64,000 bases of DNA from Eutypa lata (lineage: Eukaryota; Ascomycota; Sordariomycetes; Xylariales; Diatrypaceae). Both the position numbers and the translations under genes were made by a program. Location: NCBI GenBank assembly GCA_022661535.1, contig JAKULF010000015.1:496001-560000 (forward strand), in the 5' to 3' direction. How positions within the stretch are numbered: the first letter of the stretch is position 1; every line of letters starts with the position of its first letter. The notes under the pieces are model-generated. The model saw only the letters and a list, made by a program, of their open reading frames with translations, was not told where the DNA came from and did no database searches. Shown here piece by piece: positions 11,972 to 22,224 of this stretch.

Positions 11972-14171
11972 TGATGATTGAGTTGGCCGCAGGTAAGACG
12001 AACATTGGGCAGGTAGGGAGTGGTATGAGTAAACAATTAGAAATCCAAATAAACTCCAGCCTTGAATTTCCCTGCTATCTAAAGCCACGTAAACGGTGTC
12101 ACAGCCAAGTCAGTGAAGGAATGTTCGGTGTCCCGGGTCCAAAAATGCCGTACTTATTCTTAATGATACATTTGTAAGACTAAAGCAAACAAAACTTGCT
12201 TCTTTTCTTCCCCTTCGGTTAAGTTAGAATCCGGGGGCTTTGAATCACTTTGTTACAACATGTTATATAATGACGTTAATACTTGAAGGTGTTACACAAG
12301 CTACGCATGGCGAAAATATTAATGATTTAATTATGACAAATGCAAGGCTAGCAGGGCAGACGCTCTAGTCAAGGCAAGCCGCCTAGGCGGCATCTGGTAG
12401 CCCAAGGATGCAACAGAAAGCTATTAGCTATCAGACCCCTTAATGAAGGCCATAGTTCATTCAGCCTGCTTGAGACATTGATATAGACACGGAGAATCCT
12501 CTAGCGCCTACCAATCAGACAGCTACTTGTAATGTGGCTCAGACTGACCAGTTGCATACAAAATGGAGGCCAGTATATCACAGGCTGCTACTACTCTCTT
12601 CATCCCCCCCCCGGCTTTTCTTGTCTTTCGACTTCCTATTTTCTTTCAATGTATCCCCTTTGTATTTCCCTGTAGAGTTTATCTTCAAACATCCACAATA
12701 TCACTGTGCTAAGTACACAGACATCAATGCAACCGTCCAATGTCCAAGAAGAAGCGGCCAGGGACGGGGAACGAGGCTATCGGGGAAATCCGCTTACCGG
12801 GACCTCTACCTGGCTCCCCTATACGTTGCGCAGGTCCTCTCTATCTCTGGTTCTAGCTGCTGGACCATCTTGACGGAAAGCGTAGCTTCGGCCGTATCGA
12901 ATCACATAAACTAGACGTCCACTGTGCACGGGTCGCGACCCGTTGAGTTACTGAAGATGTCTAAACGTGCGGCAGGGTTTTGCATGGAGATCCTCGCTTA
13001 TCTCATCTCAAGCTGCGCGATACTGACACTCAAAACCCGGGAATATCCGAAGCTGCTGTTGAGAAGGATCAAAAGCATCGCCGACGTAGCTGTATTTATG
13101 GTTGGGAGTAGGAAGCTTCTAAACTAGTGAGAGAGAAATCTCCTGAGGAGTTGAAGCATGACCCTGCTGCGATGGCAAAGCTGCACTGGGTCAAAAGGGG
13201 GGCGGGTCTTAGCGATAGGGGATAGAGCTTGTGAATGAGGACGAGGACAAAGCATAACATGGCATGGAAGATAAAATGTACGATAAAATGAACATCGTTC
13301 TAACCAGGCTGGACCGCTAGAAGATACGGAAGGCGACATGAAACTCAATGACCTCGAAACGGAAAATCCAGGTTATGACTCACAAGGAGTCTGGCAGCCT
13401 AGATACGAGACCCTCACCCCTTTTACTGGCCACGTCCGACAGTGTGGCAAGAATCCTTACGCCGGCCCTGCGTCTATCTAGCTCAGAAACCATACACATA
13501 GCAGTCCATCTTCTCACCAGCACCACCATTACCTTAATTGAGTTCTATCCCTGTCCTCCGATTAGTCGGAATTTTAGTGGGAAATCGGTACTTAGAGTTA
13601 TGGTAGCCTGAGAATTGAGGTAATCCAGGTCTTTGAGATTTTCATAATTGGTAAGGAAGAAATGATGTTGGCGATATGAGAAAAATATTGTGGCTCAAAG
13701 ACAGCCTACGATTACAGAATGGTGGGGCCTGTAACTAGTACAGCCCCCTACCTTGTTGGGCAGTGCCACAAAACCTACAGGCAGACAGGCTGCCAGGGGA
13801 CATCGCTAAGCGCCAAAGGCCTCCCTTCAGAGAATAGAATAGGCGTAGAATAGGCGCCAGATTACAAAGAAAGACATGGGTTCCTTCTTAATTCAAGGAG
13901 TCATAACAAACTGGATCAGTAGCTAACTTCATCACTTCTAAAATACACGTCTTCACATTCTTCCTTTAGGTTTTGCCATGCTTTAAGATACCCGACAGTT
14001 AGGCTAGTTAGCACTCAATATTTTAGGTACCCGGAGCTAGACAGACGCTGAGGAACACTTTCAACACATTGACACCACGTTATCAACGTATATACCATAA
14101 AACTTGTTAGATATCACTTTACTGGTCTCAAGCATGGGAAATAAACTAACGTATTCTGTAGAGATTATGCC
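11972..14171. other. Long intergenic stretch, no gene supported
   Basis: About 2.2 kb between the divergent NLR-like and AIG2-like genes. Open frames on both strands (for example 12534-12914 and 13348-13611) are short, show no known motif and are not extended by obvious splice sites. Composition is normal and not RIP-like. If the NLR-like gene had a distal effector exon it would lie here, but none was found. Confidence 0.45.
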
Positions 14172-15029
14172 ATGTCGCTAAACAGCAGTAGCACAGAGCC
14201 TAAAGCGACGGCAAATGGTTCGGGCGAGGAAGACCCAATGGACAGCATCTACAAACTCATAGACAAGAAGCTGGAGACGACACTTGTCGCATATGCCAGG
14301 TCCCTCGCGACGGAGATCGATGTCTTGGCATTGTCATCTAATTATCGCTTCGAGATAGAATGCGATCGTATGAGGATTCTAGTACAGGAACTTTTCAAAA
14401 CTCATGAAAACAATGTTAAGGAGATTGTCAGGGAGCAATTGGGCTTGACGGACCCGACCCGCTCCGGGGATTTTGGGACCAACCCAGGAGGAGACCTTGA
14501 GGCCAGCTCTGCAAACCTTCGACAGCCGACGGAATTGGATGATCTATCTCCCATGGCACGGAAGTTCTTCGCTGCTGGCGATGGTGATGGATGGCAAGTG
14601 GACGATGCCGTCTTGGAGATGCAGGAGGCGGCAGAGCGGGAAAAGAAAAAACCGTACTTCTTCTACGGCTCGCTGATGGACGCCTCTACCTTGAAACGAG
14701 TTCTTGGGCTGGAGGAGAGGCCACAACTCAAACCCGCCAGCATTGTCGGATACGATATTAAAATGTGGGGGCCATATCCTGCTTTACAGGACGGTCCACC
14801 TGGGAATGTCGTCCCTGGCATGATGTGGGAGGTAGAGGGCACAAAGGGGAAGGACCGGCTAGCTGAGTATGAGACGTGTAACTACAAGGAGTGCGGTTGT
14901 ATTATCGAAATGGAAGATGGAAGCAATGTATGGGGTACGACCTTCATGTGGAATGGAGATGCAAGCGAATTGAAGGAAGGGTCATTTGACTTAAAAGACT
15001 GGCAGATGAATCAACTTCGCTATCCATGA
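14172..15029 (+). CDS. AIG2/gamma-glutamylcyclotransferase-like protein
   Basis: An intronless frame of 285 residues. Residues 1-110 are a helical, acidic N-terminal region (MDSIYKLIDKKLETTLVAYARS...). The C-terminal part is a GGCT/AIG2-like domain starting KPYFFYGSLMD (YGSLM at 165-169), the substrate-loop signature of the fold. It continues with a PGNVVPGMMWEV strand and a RLAEYET motif whose Glu aligns with the catalytic acid of gamma-glutamylcyclotransferases. The best inference is cyclotransferase or gamma-glutamyl-amine chemistry in the cytosol, but many fungal AIG2-like proteins have no proven substrate. No signal peptide is visible. The start is the first ATG of the frame. Its closeness to the AIG1-like gene is probably chance; the two AIG families share only a plant naming history. 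Confidence 0.8.
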   Translation: MSLNSSSTEPKATANGSGEEDPMDSIYKLIDKKLETTLVAYARSLATEIDVLALSSNYRFEIECDRMRILVQELFKTHENNVKEIVREQLGLTDPTRSGDFGTNPGGDLEASSANLRQPTELDDLSPMARKFFAAGDGDGWQVDDAVLEMQEAAEREKKKPYFFYGSLMDASTLKRVLGLEERPQLKPASIVGYDIKMWGPYPALQDGPPGNVVPGMMWEVEGTKGKDRLAEYETCNYKECGCIIEMEDGSNVWGTTFMWNGDASELKEGSFDLKDWQMNQLRYP

Positions 15030-15649
15030 TCTTTGAGCTATATTGACGTTTCTGAAATCCCACATCTCGATCGAGCCTGACGCTGATACCTAGAGGAATG
15101 GCTGACGCCTGCTTTGGCTTTGGTTCTAGCACTAATATCGAGAAGAGATCCCTCCCTTCATGCCGTCTGCGCTGCAACACTTTCGATGCTAAATATCTTA
15201 GATCCACATCGCCCCCGTGTAAGCACAATATTGGTTTGCGAATTCCTTTCCTCCCATCCTCGGAGTCGATAGGATATACTTCCGGTTACACTGCGCGGTC
15301 GACCAAGACCCTTATTTCCGCCTCACCCGGGGTATCACTGGCCAATTAGGATGCACCAAGCCGTCTCTCATCCGCACGAGATTACTCAATACCCTGATAA
15401 GTTAAAGAGGGGGGATACATAATATCTGCTCTACAACCTGATGAACTCCTTGCACGTTTTAAGCCACAATGGTAGAGCTTACGCTCATACTCCACTCGAA
15501 CCAGCCTGAGATCATCGTAGAGAACTCCTGCGTATGTATCTCCATTCCCAACGTCTCCGTTCCACAAAGCCACCTGTGAAACCATAACCAAAGTAGCTAG
15601 CTAGCTAGCTACCCACCTATCCCAAGTTCGTCTCACCCAACTACTCCCA
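15030..15649. other. Convergent spacer with short TAGC repeat
   Basis: Lies between the convergent AIG2-like and SDR genes. It holds a short tetranucleotide run (TAGC, about 4.5 copies, 15594-15611) and no supported gene. Confidence 0.45.
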
Positions 15650-16600
15650 TCAACAAGCCATCCTAAACTTCAACAAATCCCTCTCAACCACCTCCCCCTT
15701 CCTCTCCTCCAACTCCCGCATATCCCACTCCACGCTCACGAACCTCCCGCTCAACCAGGGTCTCCTCTCCCTCGCCAGCCAAACCAGCGTATCGGCCGGC
15801 AGCGCCGGCTCGTCCACGAGCACCTTGTGCATGTAGGCCGGCATGTTGAGGGAGAGGTCCGTCCTCACGCCCCCGGGGTGCACCGCGAAGGCCACCAGGC
15901 CGCGGCTCTCGTACTCGGCCGCGAGGCACTCGGTGAGCCGGCACACGGCGAACTTGGCGCCCTGGTACGCCGACGCCGTCGGAGCCACCACCAGCGCGCC
16001 GTAGCTGGACGTCAGGACGGCGGTCTTGAGTCCCTTGTTGCCGTTGTCGTTGTCGTCGTTGTCGTGGAGGAGCAACAGCGGCACGAAATACCGACAGCAC
16101 AAATACGTGCCCCGCAGATTGACCTCCCACGAGTTCCACCACTCGCTCGGCTCCGACGCCCCGACCGCCTTCCACTCCTCCATGTAGCCGGCGTTGCAGA
16201 TCAGCACGTCCAAGGGCAAGGGGCCTCCATCCATCCCCGTCCCCAGGACTCCTTGGACCACCTCCGCGGCCGCCTTGACGCTATCCTCGGACTTAACGTC
16301 CAAGCGCACGCTCACGACCTTCGGGACCCCCTTCCGCCCTGCGCTAGCGGCCGCTTTCCGGATCTCGTCCTCGAGATCGGAGAGGTCCGAGCGCGCCCCC
16401 ACGATGATGGTGCTGCACCCCGCCGCGGCGTAGCTTAGGGCCGTCGCGCGGCCGATGCCCTTCGATGCCCCCGCGATGAAGACAGAGCGCCCTGAGAGGT
16501 TCGTGCTTGGTGATGTCGGGGATATGAAGGGGTAGGTGTCCCGGTGGATTGTTGGGGTGAAGGCGGCTACGGCTTCCTGGTTGGATCTGGCGGAGCCCAT
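15650..16600 (-). CDS. Short-chain dehydrogenase/reductase
   Basis: A single-exon frame of 316 residues, usual for a classical SDR with an N-terminal extension of about 35 residues. The cofactor motif GASKGIG is at 44-50, the structural NAG at 136-138, the catalytic Ser at 198/199 and Y212-x-x-x-K216 (AYQGAKF). HPGGVRT follows, as in classical SDRs. These motifs support an active NAD(P)-dependent oxidoreductase with a Rossmann fold; the substrate cannot be told. A low-complexity insert (HDNDDNDNGNKG, about 179-190) sits before the serine strand. There is no signal peptide, so it is probably cytosolic. The 5' half is GC-rich compared with its flanks. It is not clustered with other biosynthetic genes. 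Confidence 0.88.
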   Translation of the reverse strand: MGSARSNQEAVAAFTPTIHRDTYPFISPTSPSTNLSGRSVFIAGASKGIGRATALSYAAAGCSTIIVGARSDLSDLEDEIRKAAASAGRKGVPKVVSVRLDVKSEDSVKAAAEVVQGVLGTGMDGGPLPLDVLICNAGYMEEWKAVGASEPSEWWNSWEVNLRGTYLCCRYFVPLLLLHDNDDNDNGNKGLKTAVLTSSYGALVVAPTASAYQGAKFAVCRLTECLAAEYESRGLVAFAVHPGGVRTDLSLNMPAYMHKVLVDEPALPADTLVWLARERRPWLSGRFVSVEWDMRELEERKGEVVERDLLKFRMAC

Positions 16601-17510
16601 TTTTTGTTTTATTTTGGCTGGCTGGCTGACTGGGTAGATAAAGGGAGGGGGGGAGAGAAAAGGGATGTATGTGAAGGAGCAGGGTATGAGTAGTTACTGT
16701 AATTAGGTAATGCTATTTATGATTTTGCACCTATGTCGGCAGAGTTTGGTTGTAGGTTACGTGGAGGAAGGAGACTTTATCGAGGTACAGTATGCAGGTA
16801 GATGATACTGACTACTGACCAACACCCAACCATTCATCGACGTTCATACTCAATGACACCATGGTTTAAATACAAGTCATATTTGACATGCGATACGGAT
16901 TTAGGTCTCCGGAGATAGATTCGAGCGAAGACAGCATCTGTGAATCGACCGGCATTATGCATACCTAGGTAGTTGTTGTTTTCCGGCCAGTCACGGAGTG
17001 GCTATATGAGCTGAATACTTCCTTCAGCTGACAAATGCTATATATATCTAGTGTACTTTATAGTCGCAATAGTACCAATATACTACGCGGAGACCGAACG
17101 CTATCCCGAAGACAAAAAGCACGTGTTGGGTTACATCGATAGACCTTCTGTCTATGGACAGGGATATGTGTGTGTGACCCACAAAAGGAAAGGGGGTGGT
17201 GTCATCGATCTCCAAGTAACGTTAGAGAAGTATGCAAACCAGATCTACTGGTTACTCTTGTCGGCATGAAGTGATCTTGCTGATGAAGCTACCAACATGG
17301 TTTGATATAAATGAAATCATACGTACGTAGATTAAGAGCACATAATAACAGACAGCTCTTGAAAGGGGACGGGTGAAGGGGCAGGGATAGGCGTACAGCG
17401 TACAACAGCAACAAACAAGTTGGAGGGTTTCTTGCAGGATTAAAATATTCAACCAAAAAATAAAAATAAAAAACTGAAAAACTCTCACAACACAAATGGA
17501 GCAAAAGATG
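16601..17510. other. Intergenic, promoter side of SDR gene
   Basis: Holds the 5' flank of the SDR gene and short meaningless frames. No second RNA gene or repeat was recognised before the tRNA. Confidence 0.45.
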
Positions 17511-17606
17511 GGCCCGAACCAGGGATCGAACCTGGGACCTCTCGCAAATTTGAACTTAGGAAGTTTGTGACCCTAAGCGAGAATCATACCGCTAGACCAT
17601 CCGGGC
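17511..17606 (-). tRNA. tRNA-Pro (AGG) with 24-base intron
   Basis: The minus strand folds as a complete tRNA. The acceptor stem is GCCCGGA pairing with TTCGGGC plus discriminator C; the D arm is GGTCTAGCGGTATGA; the anticodon stem is CTCGC/GCGAG; the T arm is CCAGG-TTCGATC-CCTGG. The anticodon AGG is at 17574-17572. The canonical intron after position 37 is 24 bases (about 17570-17547). It contains CCTAAG, which can pair with CTTAGG around the anticodon, as expected for a substrate of the tRNA splicing endonuclease. Internal A and B box promoter elements are contained in the D and T arms. Confidence 0.95.
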
Positions 17607-18308
17607 GTCTTACTGCTAGTTGTCGATTTCTGACACTGGCAGGTGATTGTTGAGAAAAATCGAGTTATTGGCTATCATATTGTTACCCTAATTTAGTCTT
17701 GTGGGCGGCTAGTTAGATAATCGGCAGAGTTAAACCCCTCTTTCGAAAGTGAGGCCTGAGATGTCAGGCATTTTTCGGCATTATAGGGAGATAGGGGGAA
17801 ATGTGGCGTAGCTAGCTTGGCTGGGCATGTGCCACATTGAGGCTGGTTAAATCTACCTGGTTAGAGAGCAGCAACCCCTCTAGTTCTGTCCCGTGCTTCT
17901 ACGTAATTGGTTCAACCTTAATGCCTTGGAGTTCTAACACAACTGTATACCGACGTATTATCACGGTCTGATCTACTGAACTGATGCAACATACCTAATC
18001 TAGAGATAGATCACTGTATATATGTATACATACATGAAGAACTACATTCATATAGTAAAAAGATAGAATATAGGTAAACGTAAGAATTAATTCGACTTTA
18101 TTTTTTCGACGCCGAAGCCAGGTAATCAATCACCCGACTCATTGCAGACATCACCTGTAGTTAGGTAGGTAGAAACTCGTTCCGCCTACCTTTCTCTCTT
18201 TGCACCCAACCGTCCAACATCACATTGAACCACCCACGATCAATGCCTTGAAATATGACTTCTAGTTCTACTTCTACTCCCACTAGGACACGAATAATCA
18301 AAAAAAAA
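17607..18308. other. Intergenic, no gene seen
   Basis: Lies between the tRNA gene and the 3' end of UTP8. It includes the presumed tRNA upstream region and the UTP8 3' flank. No other feature was recognised. Confidence 0.45.
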
Positions 18309-21300
18309 TTAAATGGCGATCCTCTCCAACGAATAAGCCCCAACCTGCTGACTCCTCAGGTGACCCGTCTCTCTGGCACTCCTATCGACGATCTCGCCGC
18401 CGGCCGCGAGCTTCTGCGCGGAGATCCGATCTCTGCCGGTCTTGAGACCGAGCGGCAGGGCTTCGGCCCCCGGCTCTGGGATGTGCAGCGGGATGATGGA
18501 TTTCTTGTTCTTGTTGTTCACCGCATCATCAAGAACCACAGCTGTGTCGGTAGCCTGTTGTTGCTGTTGCTGTTGCTTCTCCGCAACCTGGCAATACCTC
18601 ACAGCCTCGCCCACAATCCCACGCAGATAAACAGCCTCCTCGAGACCTTCCAGCGCAGCGCTAACCTCCAGTTTGAGCGCCGCGATGAAATCGCCCGCCT
18701 CTCCACCCGCCCCGGCACCACCACCACCATCGCTCCCTCCAGCACCCGCCAGGATCGCATCGTTAAGCAGCCAACCACTAGGACCGATAGCGTCGATGCA
18801 GCGCCCCAGCAGATCAGCAAGCAACTTAATGACGCCGTCGGGCGGGGCGTCGAGCTTCGGGTCGCGCTCGAAGTCCGTCCAGTCCAGATACCGCGAGGTC
18901 CAGGCGCCCTTGACGAGCTCCACGCGGAGGACGTAGACCAGGGAGAGCATCTCCTCGGGCTTGAAGCACGACCGGAGCGCCGCGATCGTCGAGGTCGCGG
19001 GGCACGCGCCGCCGCCGAGCTTGGCGAAGGCCGCGCTCAGGGCCGCGCCGCGCGCGCCCCCTGCGTCCCCGATCCCGCCGTAGTTGCTCGTGTTGAGGTA
19101 CGATTCCGTTTGCTGGATCTGCTCTTCGAGCGTGTCGAGCTCCATGCCGATGGCGCCGCTGTCGTCGTCGTTGTTTTCTGCTGCAGCGGCGGCGTCTTCT
19201 GCGCCTGCTACTGCTATTGTTGTTGGGGAGTCGGAGTGCGTGAGTAGTTTTGGCGGGTTCTGGTTCCGGTCTTGGATCAGCTCTAGGCTGCGCATGATGG
19301 CGCGCACGGCGAGTAGGAGCTCAATCGAATCGAGGGTTGTGGCGGAAATGTAAGCGCTGAGAAGGGCGAAGGATGGGTCGAGATCAACGAGCCGGGTGAT
19401 GAGTTGCTCTGCGACGAAAGAGTCGGTCTTCTCCGTCTCGTTCATGTTTAACTTAAAGGCGGACTTGATGTTGGATAGTGTCAGATGCCCGGCGTCAACT
19501 AAGTAATTGACAATGTTGCTCTCTGGCAGTTGGCAGACAAGTCTTGGGATCGTCTCGTCATCGGGGAGAGCACTGTTCCATTCGAATGCTCGACTGATTG
19601 AGTATAGAATCCATCTCCTATCAACATATGGGTATGATGCTCTGTTCTTTGGCCATTTCCACTGGGGAATGGTTTCCAAAGTGTCTATGTCCTCTCCATT
19701 GATGTTCTGTGTATTGGTCGATCCCTTGTCGCAGGTTTGAATTCCAAACTTCGCTACTAGGAATTTCTCTAGACCAGCAATGTCATTGGAATTTAGCAAC
19801 TTATCAGCCAACGCTTTTTCGGCAGTCCACTTCTCCCAGTAATCCCCCTTGACAGAGCCTGGAAGATAGTGGGAGAAAACCGACTTCGTTGGTTGTTCCT
19901 TCGCGGTGGTATTTTGAACTCGATCTGTCGATGGTACCCCACGTCCAATGGAATCAATGAGGAGCCCCTCAGCCCGACGCTTCTTTGCTCGCGTCTTCGG
20001 AGCTTCTAACTGGATTGCTACTAAGTTAGAGTTGATAATCGCAATGGCTAGCTCAAGACGCGAGAAGTATGCGACTAATTGGCATTTTGATGAGGGGATT
20101 TCGCCATTGATGGTCGCTTGAGGTTGCCCTTCTAGTTCGATCGTTGTTGAGCTTTGCAGAGATCGATAAACGGGATTGTAAACATTGAGCTTGCTGCCGC
20201 TCGATGAGAGTAGCGATGTTTTGCTTAAACGCAAGAACGAAGAAGCTTCTCCGAGAGCTATCTCGGCTGAGACTCTTGGCACGCTGGCTGTCAGGTCGTA
20301 GGTGGCGAGAGATTGATCATTCAGTTCTAGGAGAGTTCCCGACAGAGCATCAAGGTGGTATGACAAACCACTAGTAGTTTGGCGAGATTGGTTGGGAAGA
20401 GGACCAGTATACAGAAGCGCAACACGTTGTCCAGGCTGCGATATAGTTTGTGGAGATACTCCGACGATATGAAGGTTGCGAACCTTATGGTCATCTACCA
20501 CATAACTTGAGATGAGCACAAGAACCTCTGTGTCTGTTTTGTTTTCAGACCTCTCGCCGGGAAAGAGGCTAGTCAGTTCATCGTTGCCCTTGAATATTCC
20601 CTGCACAATATCGGAAACTAACGCAGAGGCGCAGAACTCGATCTTGAAGTTATCTTTCAAATCCAAAGCACCCTGGAATCCTGCTGAGCTATCGACAACG
20701 CCTTTGTAGATCGTCTTAGAAGGTGATACCCATTTCTTCTGCAAAGTTTCAATATCAAGGCCAATAATCTCTCCATCTGCCCTGACTACAACCAACTCCT
20801 CGCGAAGAGACTCGGCCACGGCACCTAGTTCATTGCGCAGAGGCTTGATAGGTGCGAGATAGGTGACGGTTTGACCAGGACCGAGAGCTATGGATTCGGT
20901 TTTCGAGGTAGTTTCGCCGGAGCGAGCTACTAGGTCTTTGAAGAGAGTGATTTTGTGCAAGGGAGGCTCATTGGTAGAAACGTATGTGTACCTCACAATC
21001 TCTTTACTATCGGGATTTCTCCGCCGAATGGAACTCGGGGGGCAGGTAAAGCTGGATTGCGGAGGGATTGGGTAGGATGTAACAAGTCTGGATGAAGAAA
21101 CCTATTTGAAGTTATTAGTTGTTGGAAAAAAAAGGGTGTGCTCCTAAGTATATACTAGGGCTCACGAACCTCATAAATATTGATTGAGTCCCCATCCGTT
21201 CCTACAGTCAACTCCGCCCTCTTCCTCTTCTTCGACCCTGGTGTTGATCCATAGACTTCACCAACAACATAGCGCCCGGTTGTTGGATCAAGAGGTCGTG

Positions 21301-21349
21301 GAAGTGAGGTTAGCACATAAGGCTTCTGAATTTGAAAGTGAGAAGCCAT
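18309..21349 (-). CDS. utp8: Utp8, SSU processome/t-UTP component (2 exons)
   Basis: Exon 1 at 21349-21170 (60 codons) joins exon 2 at 21101-18309 through a 68-base intron, giving 990 residues. The N-terminal part fits the Utp8 beta-propeller: MASHFQIQKPYVLTSLPRPLDPTTGRY..., then IYEVSSSRLVTSYPIPPQSSF and FTCPPSSIRRR across the junction. A basic KTRAKKRRAEG patch could be a nuclear signal. A helical C-terminal region follows, ending GAYSLERIAI. Near the C-terminus there is a poly-Q run (about eight Q) and glycine-rich loops. In yeast Utp8 belongs to the t-UTP/UTP-A subcomplex that starts pre-rRNA transcription and 18S processing in the nucleolus, and it also acts in nuclear tRNA export. The gene is divergent from ELG1. 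A 330-codon frame on the opposite strand (18255-19247) is a shadow of its GC-rich 3' part. Confidence 0.85.
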
Positions 21350-22224
21350 TGGCGCTTGGGACTTGTGATCGTGGGTGGTACTACACTTAGGTAGTCTTTT
21401 GAGGTTGATCGCAATGCTGTTATAGCAAATTAACGGCAGTATTCGTAGGCATGATTTGATCCTGTCTGTTGCAAGAAAAAAAAAAGTTGTCGGCTTTGGG
21501 TGACAAAAGCTCCGACAGTGGGGTATGACTGGGGGGGCACTACTGCACTAATGTATATACATACATGTATGTATGTAGGTACTTCGTGCAGGTGCCCAGG
21601 TGGTGGGCAGAAGGTTTCGGCCCTCCTCATCTTGTTCCGGGCCGCTAGCACTTCAAGTCGAGACGGGATGTGGAGCTCTGAGCTAGCAGGTTTCAACCAA
21701 TAGCAATTCAACAAAAGGGCAGGAAAGGTTAACTGGGGAAGGTGGACCTTACAGTTCGGAAAAGAGTGTGATCAATGATGCAGGCGCGTCGCGACTCTCT
21801 AGTTAATGGCGACGCGGTTTTACTACCCACTTCTAAGCTTTGCAATGTAGATATTTCCTAATTAACCACGCCGATGACCTTTCTTATTCATATAATATCG
21901 TGAGTATCGTGTAAATAGAAACCCTCACTTCTACTTTATAGTGCTTGCTGATTCCACAATTCAATACGACTGATTTATATCTTCGATATTCTTACCATCG
22001 ACATCCATTTTCCTATCACCATTGCGATCGCCTCCTATTTAACATATCTTCCTTTCATTGCCAACAACATTAGCGACCTTGGCGGCTATTCTCTTAATAT
22101 TCTATACTATGAGCTAGTATAGCACTTCGTACAATATTGAGAATTATATCGCCTACATCTTCTCTTCAATTCGAAGTTCTATGTTCTCCGGTTTTCGCGA
22201 TTCACAATCGGCAACTTCTTCACA
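21350..22224. promoter_or_regulatory. Shared divergent promoter region of UTP8 and ELG1
   Basis: An 875-base stretch between two start codons pointing away from each other. It includes a short (A)n tract near 21478 and a TACATACATGTATGTATG near-palindrome near 21556. No binding site can be assigned to a known factor. Both genes serve growing, dividing cells, so co-regulation is plausible but not shown. Confidence 0.4.

Noticed and set aside
12534..13611. Several 60-126 codon frames between the NLR-like and AIG2-like genes
   Set aside because: No motifs, no consistent splice joins and no codon bias that stands out from the flanks.
18255..19247. 330-codon open frame on the plus strand
   Set aside because: It lies antisense to the GC-rich 3' part of UTP8, has poly-L/poly-R composition and no domain; UTP8 explains the region better.
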